A stretch of DNA of 64,000 nucleotides from Tenodera sinensis. Taxonomy: Eukaryota > Arthropoda > Insecta > Mantodea > Mantidae. The stretch covers positions 95,857,676-95,921,675 of the forward strand of contig CM060963.1 of assembly GCA_030765045.1 (NCBI GenBank), written 5' to 3'. The position numbers and the translations under genes are program-made. A model generated the notes under the pieces. That model was given only the letters and a program-made list of their open reading frames with translations, did not search any database and was not told where the DNA came from. Below are positions 57,961 through 64,000 of the stretch, one piece after another (positions within the stretch are counted from its first letter, which is position 1; every line of letters starts with the position of its first letter).

Positions 57961-60563
57961 TCAAAGTATATATATATAATTTATACATTAATGCTAATAG
58001 TAATTCATTTAATGTGATGTTACAATGTTTATCTCCTAAAATCTCCTAAAAGATTAATTAAATATTCTGCATGCGAATTATGCGTAAAGTACGCACGATT
58101 GGAGTTTTCTGGATATACACACATACACAACCGCCCACCCACCCACACACACCCACGTACGAAACAAAATTGAGCGAATATTGTATTCGCCGTATGTCAA
58201 CACTCCCTTGTCGTTTACCTCTGCAATTAGCATATAGACTTAGAGATTAAAAAAATGAGTTATTTGTGTATTTTCCATTTCTTGCTTAAGTGAGTTGTTT
58301 AGCCACAAAATGATAATAATTGGATCGTAGCGTGTGTATAGGATATACGCTTGATAATTTCGCAACTTGGCGTGGGAGTAGAATGGAAGGTCAGGAATGT
58401 TAACAGTAGAAATGCCTGGTGAGATCTTGTAAATACTTCTCGGAAAACGTGATAGAAAATCACACTTTCCCACGTTATTTGTCGTAGCCGATACCACACA
58501 GACAACAAACGAAACCAGTTTTCGAGGTCTAGCCTACTTTGGACTTTCACAGGTAGGTTGAACGCATGCTTAGGGTAGCTGAAGCAGATTCGTAAACCAA
58601 ACATTCGCCTCTCCGGCTCCACTCTGTTGCTAGACTTTGCGGAAGATGTATTCAATAATTTTGAATTATTTCCTTCGCCTTTTACGACAGATAAATTTGC
58701 CATTGGAGTTTTTTAATCTTCATAATTGAATCTACCGTCATGGCACGAAATCTGCAGGTTCATACCTTTGACACCTATACATTTTAAATGCTTTTGTTGA
58801 GAGGAGAGTAGGCTTTGACGTAGAAATAAAGAAAAGTGCTATATGCAGAAGAAATATGTGAACTACTGTGGAGTTGTGTCTTTTAGGATATGAGTTCGTA
58901 GTTAAACAGTAAGGGAAATAATGGCACAAGAAAAACGCTGCAATGTTACGACTATGTTTAGAGGATATCAGAAGACAGATGGCCCAAGTATATCTTGTCA
59001 CGTCACCATACCGGAGTAGAAACATTGCAGCTCCTGGAGAAGTGGAGTAGCCAGGAAATGAAGGAAAGAACTTTAAATGCAGACGATTGGCAGGTCAGAG
59101 GATTTTTATGAAGCCAAAAGCAAGCAACTTTTCAGAGGGGGGCCCTTTAAAAGTAAATAAAAGCAACCAAAATGGATAGAGGTGGTTTTAATTACTATAT
59201 TAATTTGCTGTGTGTATGACATCAGACTTTTTCTCTCGCAAAATTTTACTTATTGCTGACTACAGAGAAAATAGGAGAGTAACTTTCCAGGGGCAAACAA
59301 GGTTGGAAGAATAACTGGCGGTGCGAAAAAAAAAACAAATTTACATGGGTAGCGGTAGTTTAGAAATAGTTGGCAAATGGGCAGAAGGGAGGCACTATTA
59401 TCGTAAACCTTCCAGAGACAGGGAAGTTTATGGGCACTACTGCTAACGGCATGAACTATGACAGCCGTGTCGTGTGCTTTTGAAAGCGCTGACCTTCATG
59501 TGGACATAATCCTGCTGAAAGAAATGAGGGTATAAAGATGGAAGTTACTTTTTACGAGCAATACTTTACCTGTATTGATCTGGGGGTATTGTGCCACGTG
59601 TACTGCACAGTGACAGGTAGCCAAGGTCACAAGCTTTAAAGGCCATTCCACACATTACTGGTGACTGATAATTGTTTCGATCGGTGCCTCGAGGTCACAA
59701 CATAATGTACTAGACTCCCAAACATGGGTTCAAGGGCGTATGCATTTTACTCACTACTCTTTTATTCAGTTTGGAGAAATATATCAATGTATATAATTTT
59801 GTTCCAATTGGGAACAACGCATACCTCTATACCTCTTTAGTATGTTGATTATATTTACAAATTTTTTTTGGAAATGTTAATACACCAGATAGTTTTTGTA
59901 GCCTACGCTACAATCCTTGCTTGTTCGCTATAGCAATGTATAATCATTTACAGCCATTTTCAAACATTAGACTCTGAAATTTAGTGACTAAATTAATAGG
60001 AGAAAATAATCGTCCATACTCGTAGGGGGTAATTTTTCATTTCTTAGTTGTCATTGAATGACGAAGTATTTACTTATATAATTAATTTTGTCGTCACAAA
60101 TCTAGAGTCAAGGAATGAGAAAACATTATGTTTCGTGCATTGCATTTGAATAACGCATCGTGTGAGTTGAAAATATTATGACTCGCGTTGATAGGGATTT
60201 CCAAGGAGACGAAGAGAGGGGAGAGAGGGGGAGAAAGAGAGATATTGTATGTGGTGCGAGAGAGTGAATTATTGCTTGGATATGTCTCGTGCATACTTTT
60301 TTTTTTAAGAAAAAAAATCGCTTCATCCTCAGCAGTCCAGATCTATCTTTTAAAGCTGCCAAATATTCTAAACGCACATACTCCCATACAAAATGTCTCA
60401 TGAGCTTTCACCTAAAAGGGAAAGAAAAAAGGTGGTTCAATGGTGAGTTCCACACACTGAATAATAAACATCTTATACTGAACTTGATAATACCTGGTGA
60501 GCCAGCTGCCCCTTATTTTCCAGTTTTATGCAAAGCGCATTTTATACTCTAACATGGAAACAC
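57961..60563. other. AT-rich spacer, no gene recognised
   Basis: Overlapping short ORFs at 58240-59025 and 60090-60550 have no family resemblance. Short CA and CCCAC-rich patches lie near 58115-58155. Confidence 0.5.
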
Positions 60564-60850
60564 CAGCCCCTATGGCGCGCCTCGATAGCGTGATGGTTAG
60601 CGTGTCTGCCTCACGTTCAAGAGGTCGCGAGTTCGAATCTCGCTTAGGGTAAGTTATCGGGTAAGGTTTTTTTCCGAGGTTTTCCCTACCCTGAGAAGAC
60701 GAATGTCGGGTAACTTAAAGCTCCATGAACCTCGGGCTCATTTGAGCATCATTTCACCCATTTCATTTCATTCATTCGTCCGATATGACACACTGTTGGA
60801 GGACGTTAAAAGAAAGAAAAAAAAAACAAAAAAAAAAAACAGCCCCTATG
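60564..60850 (+). mobile_element. tRNA-derived SINE, family C copy 2, with 11-bp target-site duplication
   Basis: Perfect CAGCCCCTATG copies (60564-60574 and 60840-60850) flank a 265-bp element. The head carries GATAGCGTGATGGTTAGCGTG and the B box GAGTTCGAATCTCG (about 60629-60642). The body has the conserved GAGAAGACGAATGTCGGGTA and CCTCGGGCTCATTT blocks shared with 38350-38625. The 3' end is an AAAGAAAG then A-rich tail. The intact duplication and A tail indicate a recent, full-length insertion. Confidence 0.9.
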
Positions 60851-63800
60851 CTAAGGTTCTATCCAAGTGTTTAACATATACATGTTAAACGGGATATTTG
60901 TTTCTGAAATTTGAATCCACTGCATGTACTAATGTTTTACCGTGTAATGTTAACTTTTGGCTGAACAATTATTGTGTTTAAAGCTCTATTATTTTAATTC
61001 GTAATTGTTTTAGTTCCATTTTCTGATATTGCTGTTGTACATGAGGATATCTTTCCCAGTATAGATGCTGAGCTGCTTGTGCTTGGCTTTTGCTTCTCTG
61101 TGGATCAAAAGCATATCAGTGTACTCGTCTGTCGAGCACATCGTGAAGGACTGTCACACAAAATATCGTGTGACAGCATACACGTGGAGAATTGAGGGAA
61201 TCGGCGTTCACAACATACCGCATCATGCTAGCCCAATGAGTCATTATACCCATTTTATTACAAAATGCAGACACCCAAAAATGATTTAAATTATGTCATA
61301 AACCGTCAGTGAATTCAAAATTAGATTATTTTGAAGTTTTGAGGAGCAGATACAAGCAATGTTGAGACGCGAACCCGTGTTCCTGACGACGCTTCCTCTT
61401 TGACGCTTGGCCGAAAGCGCATTCCAAGTTCTAAGGTAGAACCTACATGCCAGGCGCTATGCCATTGCCACCTCGCGACTTTTCTTACCTAATTTAGCCT
61501 TTTAAGACAGTTTAACCCTTTGCTGCGTGTTTTAATACTATTACTTAAATAGAAAAGGCTATTATGTATGTTATTTGGGATGTAAAAGATGTAGTTTACG
61601 CCAAAATTTAAATAAATTTTTAACAACATGTGCGCTTTGGCTGTACGGGTCCATGGTAGACCCTTATTTCTTGCAACCAACCCAGGCTGCAGGTAAAAGA
61701 ATCCGCTATTTTCTTTGGCGTTTACTGAATTGCGATGTTATTGCATGCTATAATAAAAAGTTTGTAAAATCGGCTGAAAACCGGAATTCGCTCTTAGCTA
61801 GCGAGTCGCATGTTTTTGAGGTGTACTTTACTTAGTACGTTCTGTCCCTTAAACTGATGTCCCTCTATATTTTGCGCATTCGTCACTCTAAGAACGTCAA
61901 GCAATACCTTTTAGTAAGTGCAAAACTAGACTAAAGTGCACATGCCGTTTGATGGGGGCCTATCTTCCAGAAAAAATAATGTGTGTATGTGTGTGTGCGT
62001 GCGTGTGAAGCTCGAATATACGGAAGGACTCAGCTTTTCCAAGAAAAAGTATTTTTAAGGCCGTTTACGCCTTTAGTAAGAGTTATATGGTAATTTTGGT
62101 AATATTCATATAGTTTTAAAACAGAGTTACACCCTGAAGCATAAAAGTCCATTATACTGCTCAAGTGAAATACATAGATAGCTTAATAACATATCTACAT
62201 GCGAAGTATGTGCACCCAATAGATTCAGCATAACCTTTTCTAAAATCTACGTGGAAGTTATTTGGGAATGAGAATAATTTGCATATTTATGGTATATACC
62301 ATATTCAGCCTAACAGCTGAACAAAATGTTGCGGTACTTTTAAATACTTCCGCATAACTTTAGAATGTGTTTTGGTTAGTATTCTGAAACAAAATTCTAG
62401 TACAAGGGAATTTGGATACCTTAAACAAATCTTTAACGAAAGGGATTAATTTTATTCATTAATATTAAATAAACAAATGACATCTTGTAGAATACGTGTG
62501 TAAATAAGTGATTTCGGTAGTGTATGTAATGTCGCTGTAGCACATGTCTTACAATAGTTAAGCAAGTACTGTGTCTTATTTAAATAAGAGAATACATTTA
62601 TGAATAATTTACCATGATTGCATCACATTTTTTAGCCAATAGGTCTTATTTTTGTCTCGTTTTAATGCTTGGTTCTCCTGTTGATTGCCCACAATTTAAC
62701 GCATGACGTGTCATGAATAGCAACACAAATTGGATTTGGCATGCTAAATTGATAATTAAATTTAGAGCTCAAAGGACCGAATGCACTGTTATCTGGAATG
62801 TGTCAATTTATTATTTTTTAATTATATTTGGAAATTCTGGATCGCTGTTCCTCTCCGTACTCTGGTCTGCATATACATGTACTACAATATGTGTATAACT
62901 ATTTTATTTAAACGGGGACTAAACTGTCCGTGTTAAGGCTGTCACATTTATAACCCGCTGTCTAAGAAATTATATAACACTGAATACTTTGGAGAGCGTA
63001 GTTGCATGCCCTGTAAGTCTTCCTGTTTCTGAGAAAGGATATAATCTATATCATAAAATTTGGTTTGCAAAAAACGTCACACAACGGAAAAATACAAAAA
63101 TACCTTGCCTTAACCACACACAAACTGCCTTGCTTAACAATAGTACTAATTAGTAGATGAAAACATGGACGCATCGTTTGCCATTATGCATCAAAGTGTT
63201 CAGAAGAACCTAAAGAATCTAAAAATGTGATATTTTGACAATTGTAGGCTTAAGAATAAGATTTCAAATTTCGAAAATGTTAACAAGTATCATTCAACTT
63301 ACTCATAAGTTTGAAATGCTACATGTTTGTGCTGTATTGTCATTAATTATTCATTTTGCACTATTCTGTATTGTCAGTCACCTGCGAGAGTATGTCAGTA
63401 TCAGCTGACATGCAAATCGATGCCGAGATCATCCGCTGCGCGAACCCCTGTGCGTCACTTCATGCCAAATATTTGATGCTAGTAAAGGTCAAGGCTTTCA
63501 GAAGGGACTAGCGGTGGCAAAGATACAGTTGCAGTGCAGGATATCATAGGAGCGCTATAGGTGCAGTATTCTATAATTATAAGTTGGGAATGGCCCAAGG
63601 GATGATGGAAAAAAGTAATGAATATACTAGATGAGAAACATGTACTGAGCTAAAATACATTTTGAGTAACGTTTTCATACAAGATGTTTTACGCTCCGAG
63701 CTTCATACCGCTAACGAGTTTTTCGTTGTTGCAACTTATGTTTCCAAAGCAAAATTTGAATGTTCTTAATACATTAAACCTTCAAAATTGTGAGTAGATA

Positions 63801-64000
63801 CAGGGTGAAAGGGAACTTATTACATTCCTTCTAATATGTGCTTCATAGAAGCATTACAAGCGTTATAGTTTTCGAACGAACGCACCTACACAGTCGCCTG
63901 ATTAGGACAACTAGTGTTACACTTTACTCAGTTGTTTGATGGAGCGACAACCTTATCTGTTTATTTCTTTAGCTGCAAGAATGAGCAATCAGCAGTTACC
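60851..64000. other. AT-rich spacer to the window end, no gene recognised
   Basis: The GC-richer stretch at 61370-61490 may hold a very degenerate tRNA-like SINE on the minus strand. A short GT run lies at about 61981-62006. No ORF above about 90 codons and no recognisable family were found. Confidence 0.5.

Overview
This is eukaryotic, AT-rich, repeat-dense intergenic or intronic DNA, most likely from an arthropod and probably an insect with a large genome. The evidence is the TE content: a Jockey-clade LINE, an I-clade LINE end, a hAT element of the BED/ZBED type, DUF4817/mariner-type transposase relics, and several tRNA-derived SINE families. Long CA, TCAC and TTA microsatellites add to this picture. 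I cannot name the species. I found no convincing host gene, no functional tRNA or rRNA, and nothing of bacterial type.

Layout. At 2.3-3.0 kb lies a minus-strand LTR-like repeat, called family B here. At 4.9-5.35 kb is a fragment of a second dispersed repeat, family A. At 6.2-8.2 kb the decayed 3' end of an I-type LINE runs into an 83-unit 10-bp minisatellite, followed by a DUF4817-type transposase relic. At 10.1-11.05 kb are a family A copy and a SINE with target-site duplications. At 14.3-15.9 kb is a nest: two adjacent family B copies, one of them broken by an inverted-repeat SINE insertion with a 14-bp duplication and by a LINE tail with a (TCAC)n array. At 18.2-20.1 kb are a family A copy and a long SINE. 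At 23.7-24.4 kb are a family B copy and a SINE.

The only intact genes are ORF1 and ORF2 of a Jockey-clade LINE (27.9-32.3 kb). They overlap by 8 nt and retain every catalytic motif I could check. At 34.70-36.87 kb is a structurally complete but coding-dead hAT transposon with 12-bp terminal inverted repeats and a perfect 8-bp target duplication.

The rest is more of the same: a (TTA)n array, a second copy of a SINE family, further family A and B copies (42.1, 44.3, 45.9, 46.5, 48.4 and 52.6 kb), three more mariner-like relics, LINE RT relics, a GAT/AAT composite repeat, and a SINE at 60.6 kb with an 11-bp duplication.

How the parts relate. The I-type LINE end at 6.9 kb explains several tail-only scraps elsewhere. 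Two of these are only 42 and 58 bp long and are flanked by perfect 13-bp duplications, so they are extremely 5'-truncated retrotransposition events. The same tail borders two of the largest tandem arrays. Families A and B each carry a CA/GT microsatellite at a matching internal position in several copies. They are the best candidates for undescribed elements. All alignments were made by eye, so boundaries are approximate except where duplications fix them.
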